Shown here: positions 1 to 6,030 of the stretch, piece after piece
How positions within the stretch are numbered: position 1 is the stretch's first letter
Layout: every line of letters begins with the position of its first letter
DNA from: an uncultured Prevotellaceae bacterium
GTDB lineage: Bacteria > Bacteroidota > Bacteroidia > Bacteroidales > Bacteroidaceae
Length of the DNA: 6,770 nt
Direction: 5' to 3'
NCBI GenBank assembly: GCA_958404085.1
Contig: CATXZX010000100.1
Span: 1-6,770 of the forward strand
Notes under the pieces: generated by a model
Database searches by the model: none
Told to the model about the DNA's origin: nothing
Seen by the model: only the letters and a program-made list of their open reading frames with translations
Made by a program: the position numbers and the translations under genes

Positions 1-166
1 CCTTTTTACCAAAGATGAGATCAGTCAGATGAATATTCCCGGATTCTCAAACTCCATCCCGCACTACCTCATTTACGGACGTAACGGCAGGTTTGTCAAG
101 GCCATCAACGGTTGGTGCGGTTTAAAGAATATGACCAAGGAACTGGACAAGGCGCTGGCTGAATAA
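1..166 (+). CDS. Thioredoxin-like (TlpA/AhpC-type) protein, C-terminal fragment
   Basis: An open frame enters from the left edge and stops at TAA 164-166, giving about 54 residues. The segment SIPHYLIYGRNGRFV looks like the second half of a thioredoxin fold. The proline in SIPHY fits the conserved cis-proline before strand beta-4, YLIY fits the strand itself, and the GRNGRFV turn fits the usual 'd.nGkiv' hairpin. A closing helix follows (MTKELDKALAE). Proteins of this class in Bacteroidetes are often exported thiol-disulfide oxidoreductases. The CXXC active site and any signal peptide would lie upstream of the window, so redox activity and location cannot be judged. The single Cys in the fragment (GWCG) is not the active-site pair. 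The assignment rests on fold pattern only. The gene converges on the minus-strand ROK gene across a 200-bp gap. Confidence 0.6.
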   Translation, partial: LFTKDEISQMNIPGFSNSIPHYLIYGRNGRFVKAINGWCGLKNMTKELDKALAE

Positions 167-289
167 CATTTACCGATAGATGGGAAAAGACAAGTCTTTA
201 CGTTAACGTATCGCCTTATTCCAATAAGCCGAAAAACAGGTTGACAAGAAAAATCAACAGTAAATCTAACCAATTAGGCAAAGGCAATA

Positions 290-352
290 AAAATTCGAGG
301 CCGCTATTTTGAAAAAGCACGGTAGTTTTTCAAAATAGCGGCCTCGAATTTT
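290..352. terminator. 27-bp perfect inverted repeat, probable bidirectional terminator
   Basis: Bases 290-316 pair perfectly with 326-352 (27 bp, no mismatch) around a 9-nt loop, GCACGGTAG. The base of the stem is AAAATT on the left and AATTTT on the right, with a G+C core (CGAGGCCGC). This places an A-tract before and a U-tract after the core in either direction. It lies between two convergent genes (ends at 166 and 367), which fits a terminator shared by both strands. The U-tract is inside the stem rather than after it. The rest of the gap holds only a 12-bp palindrome, TACGTTAACGTA (199-210), and no convincing gene. Confidence 0.75.
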
Positions 353-366
353 ATCACCATACACCG

Positions 367-1485
367 TTATTCGGCCACATCCAACCGGGAAAGCGCATAG
401 GTATAAGCTCCCATAACGACCAAATGGCTGGTAGACTGCGACGTCGTCATCACACCGACCCGCTTCATGGCATCGTAAACCTGCTTGCGTCCGCTGCCGG
501 GCACCGTGATTTCCATCTCAGCGCCACGGGCAAACTCCTGCCAGGCCGCCTCGTCATCCAGGTTGTAAACTCTGGAGATAATACGCGGAAAGCGATTACC
601 GGAAAACATACCCAGATTGCTGTTCATCTCGGCTACCATAGCCGGTACGATGTACTTCGAAGCACCTGCCAGTCCGCCGCCCACAGCTACCACACCGTCA
701 ATCAGCGTCACGGCTGCCGACAGGGCATCGCCGGCCATCTCGCCAAGTTCCGCAAAACTGCGGCATGCGGCCTGAGCATCGCCGGGACGTATGCCCTCTG
801 CTATGTCGAATATTTCTTTCGGTGTCAAATCGGTCGTATCGCCCGTCAACTCCGTATAAACCCGCTTCACGGCACGGATGCTTACGCTTTCTTCCACTAT
901 CATTTCCGGATACTTCTTATTACGCATGCACCAGATTTCGCCTTCGGCCGAATTGTCGCCCGCCAACAACCGGCCGTCTGCCACGATACCGCATCCGAAG
1001 CCCGTACCCAGCGTCACACCGATAAGATTGCGGTATTTTTTATTACTGCCCATCGCCTCCAGGCGGCGGTTTATAGCCGGAAGAACACCAACAAGAGCCT
1101 CACCGTAAGCATACAGGTTGCCGTCGTTGTTAATGAATACCGGCATCCGGAATTCATCTTCCAGAATAGCTCCCAGAGGCACACCGCCGCGGAAGGCCGG
1201 CAAATTCGGCAAATCGCCGATGATGCCCCGTGCATAGTCTGCCGGGCCGGGAAAGGCGAAGCTGATAGCCGAGGGACGCTCGGGCAAACAGTCTATCACT
1301 TCCGAAAAACCCTCTTTCAGCACCGCAAGGCATCCGTCGAGCGTATCCGTCTTCGAGGGCTTATGGACGGGAGTGACTATTTCCTCACCACCTTTTATGG
1401 CTGAGAATATGGAATTCGTTCCGCCGGCATCCAGCGTGAGGATGATTCGCGGGTCATTGGCATAATTATTCATCTTTCTTTTCAT
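367..1485 (-). CDS. ROK-family protein (sugar kinase-like), atypical zinc-less type
   Basis: This 372-residue protein has the actin/hexokinase-type ATPase fold of the ROK family. The N-terminal phosphate loop is LDAGGTN (18-24). The FAFPGP strand is at 76-81. FINNDGN (117-123) contains D121, the likely catalytic base that accepts the sugar hydroxyl. The second phosphate loop, LGTGFGCG, is at 159-166, the adenosine-site VAVGGGL at 266-272, and a typical terminal helix (VVMGAYTYAL) near 356-365. There is no N-terminal helix-turn-helix domain, so this is not a NagC/XylR-type repressor. The usual ROK signature E-G-x-G-H followed by C-x-C-G-x4-C is replaced by EGEIW (181-185) and a stretch with one Cys (C186), so the structural zinc and the substrate-contacting His appear absent. 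The substrate is therefore unknown; glucose, ManNAc or GlcNAc would be guesses. Start choice is M1, though M5 (1473), preceded by purine-rich AAAGAAAG, is a real alternative. The gene is transcribed alone, behind the murF terminator. Confidence 0.85.
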   Translation of the reverse strand: MKRKMNNYANDPRIILTLDAGGTNSIFSAIKGGEEIVTPVHKPSKTDTLDGCLAVLKEGFSEVIDCLPERPSAISFAFPGPADYARGIIGDLPNLPAFRGGVPLGAILEDEFRMPVFINNDGNLYAYGEALVGVLPAINRRLEAMGSNKKYRNLIGVTLGTGFGCGIVADGRLLAGDNSAEGEIWCMRNKKYPEMIVEESVSIRAVKRVYTELTGDTTDLTPKEIFDIAEGIRPGDAQAACRSFAELGEMAGDALSAAVTLIDGVVAVGGGLAGASKYIVPAMVAEMNSNLGMFSGNRFPRIISRVYNLDDEAAWQEFARGAEMEITVPGSGRKQVYDAMKRVGVMTTSQSTSHLVVMGAYTYALSRLDVAE

Positions 1486-1527
1486 TTAGAACGTTTGTAT
1501 TAACGGCTGACGCCGTACTTATCAGGG

Positions 1528-1535
1528 CAAATATA
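1528..1535 (-). promoter_or_regulatory. -7 promoter box for the ROK gene
   Basis: On the minus strand this reads TATATTTG, an exact match to the Bacteroidetes -7 consensus TAnnTTTG. It lies 42 bp upstream of the ROK ATG, implying a transcription start near 1521 and a leader of roughly 35 nt. No good -33 TTTG is seen at the expected distance. The nearest TTTG lies about 29 bp upstream, which is too far. Confidence 0.6.
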
Positions 1536-1564
1536 CGATAAAATGGAGAAAATGAAGCCACTAA

Positions 1565-1608
1565 CAAAAGAAAGATGCGGAAAGGAGTGTATAAATATCC
1601 TTTCCGCA
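1565..1608 (-). terminator. Intrinsic terminator of murF
   Basis: An 11-bp perfect stem (1576-1586 with 1598-1608, TGCGGAAAGGA and its complement) encloses an 11-nt loop. On the minus strand it is followed directly by a T-rich run, TCTTTCTTTTG (1575-1565). It begins 36 bp past the murF stop and ends before the ROK -7 box, so it separates the two same-strand genes into independent units. Confidence 0.8.
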
Positions 1609-1644
1609 CCGATTTTCGGACCGCACACACGTTATACGGATTCC

Positions 1645-2955
1645 TTATAAACAGTCGGGCAAACGGTATAAACGGATACCGTTGCTTCCTTTTATCAAGA
1701 TGAAATGCCCCGATACGGGGTTTGTCCTCAGCTCGTCCATCACCTGGTCTACCTGTTCAAAACAACGGAACTCCCGGGGAGCCAATGCACGGAAGTTCGG
1801 TCCGACGAGCCACACCTTGTTGAAGCCGGCTTCGAGCAGGAAATCAATAATCTTGCGATGCTCGCAATCACTGTCGGCCCCTAACTCGCGCATATCGCCC
1901 AGTATAAGCATTTTCTCGGGCACCTGCAAATCGCGGAAGCTCCGAAGAGCCGCCATCATACTGGTAGGATTGGCATTGTAAGCATCTACGATAAGGCGAT
2001 TGCGCCCGGTATCGATCAGTTGCGAACGGTTGTTACTCGGGACATAGGCGGCCAAAGCCTCGCTCACGGCCTGCGACGAAACGCCGAAATGAAGGCCGAC
2101 CGCCGCAGCAGCCAGGAAATTATCCAAATTGTACGTTCCGGTCAGACGACTGTCCACCGTATGCCAACCGCCCCCCGGCTTTCGCCACCGGAACGACAGG
2201 TACGGGGCACAAGAAAGGACCTCTCCCTCGACAAAGCGGTTCGCGTCCGACCCCGCATGCCCATACACTACAACCGGGAGGTCCGGAAGGCGTTCGGTCA
2301 GCCAATGGTTGTCGCCGTTCACAAAGATCCCGTTCCCTTTCCGTTCGGCCAGGTATCTATACAACTCCGTCTTGGTGCGAATGACTCCCTCGAACGACCC
2401 GAAGCCCTCGAGATGGGCCTTTCCAACGTTGGTTATCAGGCCATAATCGGCCTCTACAATACGCGAAAGAGCGTCAATCTCGCCGGGATGGTTCGCTCCG
2501 GTCTCAATAATGGCCAGTTCGTGTTCCGGCCGCAGGCGCAACAGCGTCAGCGGCACACCGATGTGGTTGTTCAGATTTCCCTCCGTATACAGCACACGAT
2601 AGCGCTGCGAAAGCACCGCGGCCGTCAGTTCTTTCGTGGTCGTCTTGCCGTTCGTTCCGGTAATCTGCAAAATAGGTTTTCCCCATTGGCGGCGATGATA
2701 GGCAGCCAGCTGTTGCAACGCTTCCAGCACATTGTCAACCACGATATAGCGTTCATCGCCCTGGGGGACATAAGCGGGATTATCGACCACGGCACGCAAG
2801 CACCCGTTGCGGAGCGCCGCCTCGGCATAAGCATTGCCGTCGAACGATTCGCCGCGCAATGCAAAAAAGAGCGACCCCGCCGTACAATGCCTGCTATCGG
2901 TCGTTACGGTTTCGCCACTCTGCTTAAAATGAGCATAAAGAGTCTCTATATTCAT
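1645..2955 (-). CDS. murF: UDP-N-acetylmuramoyl-tripeptide--D-alanyl-D-alanine ligase
   Basis: MurF is a cytoplasmic ATP-dependent ligase that adds D-Ala-D-Ala to UDP-MurNAc-tripeptide, the last cytoplasmic peptide step of peptidoglycan synthesis. All three Mur-ligase domains are visible in the 436 residues. The N-terminal UDP-binding region has TDSR (19-22) and LFFALRGESFDG (29-40). The central ATPase has the P-loop GTNGKTTTK (100-108), NNHIGVPLTLL (129-139), ETGANHPGEI (151-160) and TNVGKAHLEGFGS (175-187). K195 in RTKTE is the likely carbamylated lysine, and GTYNLDN (273-279) closes the domain. The C-terminal domain has SNNRSQ (307-312), the MurF hallmark DAYNANP (324-330), LGDMRELG (352-359) and KGSNGIRL (422-429). 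Length is normal and no key motif is missing. The ATG start is supported by a strong Shine-Dalgarno sequence and a -7 box. It is divergent from folP-cdaA and not in a division/cell-wall cluster here. Confidence 0.97.
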   Translation of the reverse strand: MNIETLYAHFKQSGETVTTDSRHCTAGSLFFALRGESFDGNAYAEAALRNGCLRAVVDNPAYVPQGDERYIVVDNVLEALQQLAAYHRRQWGKPILQITGTNGKTTTKELTAAVLSQRYRVLYTEGNLNNHIGVPLTLLRLRPEHELAIIETGANHPGEIDALSRIVEADYGLITNVGKAHLEGFGSFEGVIRTKTELYRYLAERKGNGIFVNGDNHWLTERLPDLPVVVYGHAGSDANRFVEGEVLSCAPYLSFRWRKPGGGWHTVDSRLTGTYNLDNFLAAAAVGLHFGVSSQAVSEALAAYVPSNNRSQLIDTGRNRLIVDAYNANPTSMMAALRSFRDLQVPEKMLILGDMRELGADSDCEHRKIIDFLLEAGFNKVWLVGPNFRALAPREFRCFEQVDQVMDELRTNPVSGHFILIKGSNGIRLYRLPDCL

Positions 2956-2964
2956 TTACCTGAT

Positions 2965-2971
2965 ACCTCCT
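2965..2971 (-). promoter_or_regulatory. Strong Shine-Dalgarno sequence of murF
   Basis: The minus strand reads AGGAGGT, 9 nt before the murF ATG. It is a near-perfect anti-16S complement and fixes the murF start. The other complete genes in this window show no comparable sequence. Confidence 0.75.
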
Positions 2972-2985
2972 GAAAAATAACGGCG

Positions 2986-2993
2986 CAAAGGTA
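2986..2993 (-). promoter_or_regulatory. -7 promoter box for murF
   Basis: On the minus strand this reads TACCTTTG, an exact TAnnTTTG match, 30 bp upstream of the murF ATG. The predicted transcription start is near 2980, giving a leader of about 25 nt that contains the Shine-Dalgarno sequence. A TTTG on the minus strand at 3013-3010 could be the -33 element, but the 16-bp gap is shorter than usual. Confidence 0.65.
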
Positions 2994-3037
2994 CACAAAA
3001 AGAGACAACCAAAGACCGACGAACCAAAAATTCTACG

Positions 3038-3045
3038 TACTTTTG
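3038..3045 (+). promoter_or_regulatory. -7 promoter box for folP-cdaA
   Basis: This reads TACTTTTG, an exact TAnnTTTG match, and would start transcription near 3052, about 18 nt before the ATG at 3070. It overlaps the in-frame TTG at 3043, which argues against that codon as the folP start. It lies 44 bp from the opposing murF -7 box. Confidence 0.65.
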
Positions 3046-3069
3046 TTCCGTAGAAAACAGCATGCACCA

Positions 3070-3921
3070 ATGAATAAATTTCTTCCATATACACTAAACG
3101 TCGGCGGCCGGCTGCTTGATTTGTCGCAACCGCAGGTAATGGGAATCCTGAACGTTACACCCGATTCGTTTTATGAGGCCAGCCGGCAGCAACACGAGGA
3201 AGCCATCGAACGAAGGGTCCGCCAGATTTACGAGGAAGGGGGAGATATGATAGACATCGGTGCTTACTCGTCGCGGCCGGGTGCTTCGGATGTGTCGCCG
3301 GACGAAGAGATGAAACGCTTGAGGCGCGGCCTGACCATCATACGGCGCATCCGTCCGGACGCAGTCGTTTCTGTCGACACGTTTCGGGCCGACGTGGCAA
3401 AAATGTGTGTCGAAGAATTCGGCGCGGATATCATCAACGACATATCTGGAGGTGCCATGGACGCCACCATGTTCGACACCGTAGCCCGGTTAAAGGTACC
3501 GTACATTCTTATGCACATGCAAGGAACCCCGCAGACCATGCAGACAGATCCCCAATACACTGACCTCATGAGCGAAATGCTCGTTTATTTTGCCCGGCGC
3601 ATAGACCAACTGCACGAACGCGGAGTCTGTGACATCATCGTCGACCCCGGTTTCGGTTTCGGAAAGACGCTGGCTCACAATTACGCCCTCATGAACCACC
3701 TTGACGCCTTCCATACGCTGGAATGTCCGCTGCTGGTCGGTATATCCCGCAAGTCGATGATATACAAACTACTCGGCGGAACACCGGAAAGCGCTCTCAA
3801 CGGAACGACCGCGCTGAACACGCTGGCGCTGTCCCAGGGGGCGCACATTCTGCGTGTCCACGACGTAAAGGAATGCGTCGAAACCGTTCAAATCGTAAAG
3901 GAAACCATTGCTAACTCTTGA
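3070..3921 (+). CDS. folP: Dihydropteroate synthase
   Basis: DHPS condenses p-aminobenzoate with 6-hydroxymethyl-7,8-dihydropterin diphosphate to give dihydropteroate in folate synthesis, and it is the sulfonamide target. The 283-residue TIM barrel shows the family motifs in order: MGILNVTPDSF (24-34), DIGAYSSRPGA (62-72, the pABA/sulfonamide loop in a serine-type variant), SVDTFRADVA (101-110), NDISGG (123-128), MHMQGTPQTMQ (148-158), DPGFGFGKT (192-200), GISRKSM (224-230, the lysine and arginine that bind pterin and phosphate), GTTALN (245-250) and LRVHDVKE (261-268, anion-binding R and H). An in-frame TTG at 3043 would add nine residues, but it falls inside the -7 box, so ATG 3070 is chosen. 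No Shine-Dalgarno is seen. The gene heads an operon with cdaA, 9 bp downstream. Confidence 0.97.
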   Translation: MNKFLPYTLNVGGRLLDLSQPQVMGILNVTPDSFYEASRQQHEEAIERRVRQIYEEGGDMIDIGAYSSRPGASDVSPDEEMKRLRRGLTIIRRIRPDAVVSVDTFRADVAKMCVEEFGADIINDISGGAMDATMFDTVARLKVPYILMHMQGTPQTMQTDPQYTDLMSEMLVYFARRIDQLHERGVCDIIVDPGFGFGKTLAHNYALMNHLDAFHTLECPLLVGISRKSMIYKLLGGTPESALNGTTALNTLALSQGAHILRVHDVKECVETVQIVKETIANS

Positions 3922-3930
3922 TTTTTGTCT

Positions 3931-4695
3931 ATGTTCACGTTCGGATTAAAAGACATCATCGACATAATTCTTGTCGCCCTCATTCTTTATTACATTTACC
4001 GCCTCATGAAAGAATCGAGCTCGGCGAACATTTTTTCCGGCATCATCATTTTCATTCTTGTCTGGATTTTCGTGTCCCAGATCTTCGAGATGAAACTGCT
4101 CGGCTCGATACTCGACAAACTTGTCAATATGGGTGCGCTGGCACTGATTATCCTGTTTCAGGAAGAAATTCGCCGCTTTTTCTCCTCCATAGGCACACAC
4201 CGCAAAGCCCATGCGCTCATCCGCCTTGTAACGGGCAACAAACGAAGAACCGCAAGCCGTGAAGAAATCATGCCCATCGTCATGGCTTGTATGAGCATGA
4301 GCAAACAACGTGTCGGGGCACTCATCGTTATCGAACAGAACATAGGTCTGAGCGAAATAATCCGTTCGGGCGACATCATCAACGCCAATATCAACCAACG
4401 CCTCATTGAAAATATATTCTTCAAGAACAGTCCGCTTCACGACGGAGCCATGATTATCAGCCACAAGCGCATCAAGGCAGCAGGGTGCATCCTACCCGTA
4501 TCGCACAATGCCGACATTCCGAAATCGCTGGGCCTTCGTCACCGTGCCGCACTCGGCATATCGCAAAAAAGCGATGCGCTGGCCATCATCGTCTCCGAGG
4601 AAACGGGCGGCATATCCATGGCACACAACGGACAGTTCAAGCTACGGCTGACAGCTGAGGAACTGGAAAGGACTCTGACCGAAGTCTGCTCATAA
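3931..4695 (+). CDS. cdaA: Membrane diadenylate cyclase CdaA
   Basis: CdaA condenses two ATP into cyclic di-AMP, a messenger that in other bacteria controls potassium and osmolyte transport and cell-wall stability. The 254-residue protein has three hydrophobic N-terminal segments (about 9-24, 34-52 and 63-77), as in the CdaA class, then a cytoplasmic DisA_N-type cyclase domain. The catalytic motifs are intact: SPLHDGAMII (167-176, with the DGA motif) and GLRHRAALG (201-209, with RHR), followed by SEETGGIS (222-229). The domain order is membrane-cyclase, without the DNA-binding part of DisA. ATG 3931 is preferred over TTG 3925. It starts 9 bp after folP with no promoter or terminator between, so the two should be cotranscribed. 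In Firmicutes cdaA is usually followed by its regulator cdaR and glmM. Neither is here, so any CdaR-like partner would be elsewhere or absent. The 3' end overlaps the convergent acetyltransferase gene by 6 bp. Confidence 0.95.
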   Translation: MFTFGLKDIIDIILVALILYYIYRLMKESSSANIFSGIIIFILVWIFVSQIFEMKLLGSILDKLVNMGALALIILFQEEIRRFFSSIGTHRKAHALIRLVTGNKRRTASREEIMPIVMACMSMSKQRVGALIVIEQNIGLSEIIRSGDIINANINQRLIENIFFKNSPLHDGAMIISHKRIKAAGCILPVSHNADIPKSLGLRHRAALGISQKSDALAIIVSEETGGISMAHNGQFKLRLTAEELERTLTEVCS

Positions 4696-5736
4696 ACAGG
4701 AATACTTATTTTCGTCCGCCCCACCTGCAAATCCTAAACGAGGACGTTCCCGACGCAACAGAAAGGCCGCCAGACGGGCCGGAGTGATACGGACGGGTAC
4801 CGAGGAAGAGAGTTGACGAAAACATTTTCCACCACGCAATTCATAATACCCGTTATTCGCTGGCAGACAATCGTCTACAAGATCAAAAGAAGCGGACACT
4901 TCGGGATGAAGCGCCGCAAAACGGCGCAATGCCTCTGCCACACGAATGACGCGGACCTGAGCATAAGGCTGTGCATCGCTGGATGCGCCGCCCGAAAGAT
5001 GCTGCCACGTGGTCACTCCGGCCCATTCTTCGCGCATGGCCGTTGCCAAAATCCGCAACGCACGCTCCCGGATACCCGCCATTTCATAGAACAGGGCCTC
5101 ATGACCCCTTATCCGCACAAAAACAACAGCCGACAAACCCAAATGCGTATAAACTGCATAAACCCGACCACCTGAAAGACGCCAGGCCGACAAAGCGGTA
5201 TCAAAATCGGCAGGCGTCGGCAACCACCCGCAACGCACCGTGTGTTCCCACTGCCTGTAAAAACAACGGTACAACGCGTCTGTACTCCGATCTATCTCAT
5301 ACACACGACCGCCTCCCCCGTCCAGACGGGGCCACACAAGAGGGGAGATGCGCCGATATACGCATGTTCCATACCCCAACCGCCGATAATATTCAAACAA
5401 AGACGGTGCATCGGGCACAACGGCACTGAACAGGACATTCGCCTCATACAATTTCTGGTGCGCCTGGTTTATCAGACCGGCCATAAGCCCCCGCCCGCGC
5501 CATTCAGGCAATGTAGAAAAATCCGACAGAATGGCAGCCCGACGGACCACAGGCCCCATACCCCAACGAAACGGACGGACCGAACACCGCAATGACGACA
5601 CGCATTGCCCACTCACCTCGTGACCAAAACATGTCGAACCGATACCTGTCAAATCCATGTGTTCATTTTCGTCCATACCATTCATAACATTGATCAAAAT
5701 GTCGGAAAGAATTCTTTCGAAAACCAGCCGCGACAT
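4690..5736 (-). CDS. GNAT acetyltransferase, Eis-like with C-terminal SCP2-type domain
   Basis: From ATG 5736 this is a 348-residue protein resembling the Eis-type group: GNAT, a second GNAT-like domain, then a sterol-carrier (SCP2)-like domain. The acetyl-CoA core is LSDFSTLPEWRGRGLMAGL (70-88), where R80-x-x-G83 forms the pyrophosphate loop, followed by PSLFEYYRRLGYG (111-123), a typical GNAT closing segment. Residues about 130-260 form the middle domain. From about 262, FDLVDDCLPANNGYYEL and VRITPARLAAFLL look like the SCP2-like end. The acceptor is unknown; Eis of Mycobacterium acetylates amines including aminoglycosides, but that cannot be transferred here. The start is uncertain. TTG 5742 overlaps a possible -7 box, and ATGs at 5685, 5676 and 5658 are alternatives. 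The region before SGQCVSSL (42-49) lacks a clear match to the usual first strand and helices. The stop lies inside the last sense codon of cdaA on the other strand. Confidence 0.75.
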   Translation of the reverse strand: MSRLVFERILSDILINVMNGMDENEHMDLTGIGSTCFGHEVSGQCVSSLRCSVRPFRWGMGPVVRRAAILSDFSTLPEWRGRGLMAGLINQAHQKLYEANVLFSAVVPDAPSLFEYYRRLGYGTCVYRRISPLVWPRLDGGGGRVYEIDRSTDALYRCFYRQWEHTVRCGWLPTPADFDTALSAWRLSGGRVYAVYTHLGLSAVVFVRIRGHEALFYEMAGIRERALRILATAMREEWAGVTTWQHLSGGASSDAQPYAQVRVIRVAEALRRFAALHPEVSASFDLVDDCLPANNGYYELRGGKCFRQLSSSVPVRITPARLAAFLLRRERPRLGFAGGADENKYSCL

Positions 5737-5739
5737 TGG

Positions 5740-5747
5740 CAAAAATA
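5740..5747 (-). promoter_or_regulatory. Possible -7 box for the acetyltransferase gene
   Basis: The minus strand reads TATTTTTG, matching TAnnTTTG. If active, transcription would start near 5733, just inside ATG 5736, and would favour ATG 5685 or 5676. The site is AT-rich and could match by chance. No -33 TTTG is seen. Confidence 0.35.
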
Positions 5748-5967
5748 ATTCTTTTTCCGCTTCCGTCGGACATCAGGACTGTTAAAAGGGTTTGACCCGA
5801 AACGGGAATGCTGCTCCGCAAAACAAGCGGCGCGATATTTTGAAAAAGCAGGCCGATATTTTCCATCCGAAGCCACCCGCGCACCGACAGCAGCCTCCGG
5901 AAAATGTTCCATCAGACACATCTTATAAAAAAGCAACTCAATACAAGGCGTTTTCGCGAAAAATACG
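5748..5967. other. Divergent intergenic region, acetyltransferase/efp
   Basis: No convincing gene is seen in this stretch. Small open frames on both strands have no recognisable motifs and run into the efp promoter or the acetyltransferase coding region. It holds short weak dyads, for example CCCG-TTT-CGGG on the minus strand near 5796-5806. It also contains a 15-nt string (5836-5850) that recurs in the left arm and loop of the inverted repeat at 290-352, and a 12-bp palindrome at its right end. Confidence 0.5.
5951..5962. repeat. 12-bp perfect palindrome TTTTCGCGAAAA in the efp promoter
   Basis: The sequence is its own reverse complement and ends 5 bp before the efp -7 box, where sigma factor would contact the spacer and -33 region. 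It may be an operator, or a chance AT-rich dyad. Confidence 0.35.
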
Positions 5968-5975
5968 TAACTTTG
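5968..5975 (+). promoter_or_regulatory. -7 promoter box for efp
   Basis: This reads TAACTTTG, an exact TAnnTTTG match. The predicted start near 5981 gives a leader of about 50 nt that becomes A/T-rich before the ATG. It has no Shine-Dalgarno, typical of well-expressed Bacteroidetes genes. Confidence 0.7.
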
Positions 5976-6030
5976 CGACTGCGTTTTAACACCTGAATCC
6001 GATTCAATATAAATTTAGATACAAAAAACG

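Noticed and set aside
215..228. Small dyad CTTATT-CC-AATAAG
   Set aside because: It has a 2-nt loop and weak A/T pairing, and is unlikely to be a functional hairpin.
73..273. Minus-strand 66-codon open frame at the left end
   Set aside because: It overlaps the thioredoxin-like coding end and an intergenic gap, with no motif.
424..1404. Long plus-strand open frame of 326 codons opposite the ROK gene
   Set aside because: It is the antisense shadow of a gene with clear ROK motifs. The product is His/Arg-rich with no family pattern.
2020..2973. Long plus-strand open frame of 317 codons opposite murF
   Set aside because: It is antisense to a complete MurF with all catalytic motifs, and its composition is low-plausibility and Arg/Gln-rich.
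3043..3069. Nine-codon N-terminal extension of FolP from TTG 3043
   Set aside because: The codon lies inside the TACTTTTG -7 box, upstream of the predicted transcript start. ATG 3070 gives the normal FolP length.
3925..3930. TTG start for CdaA two codons before the ATG
   Set aside because: ATG 3931 is the stronger codon and the extra two residues add nothing recognisable.
5663..5936. Two minus-strand frames (73 and 80 codons) that might be a frameshifted acetyltransferase N-terminus
   Set aside because: Neither reads as a GNAT first helix or strand, and neither joins the main frame with sensible sequence, so a frameshift cannot be supported.
5792..5989. Plus-strand 65-codon open frame before efp
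   Set aside because: It starts at TTG, runs through the efp -7 box and has no motif. It is likely intergenic noise.
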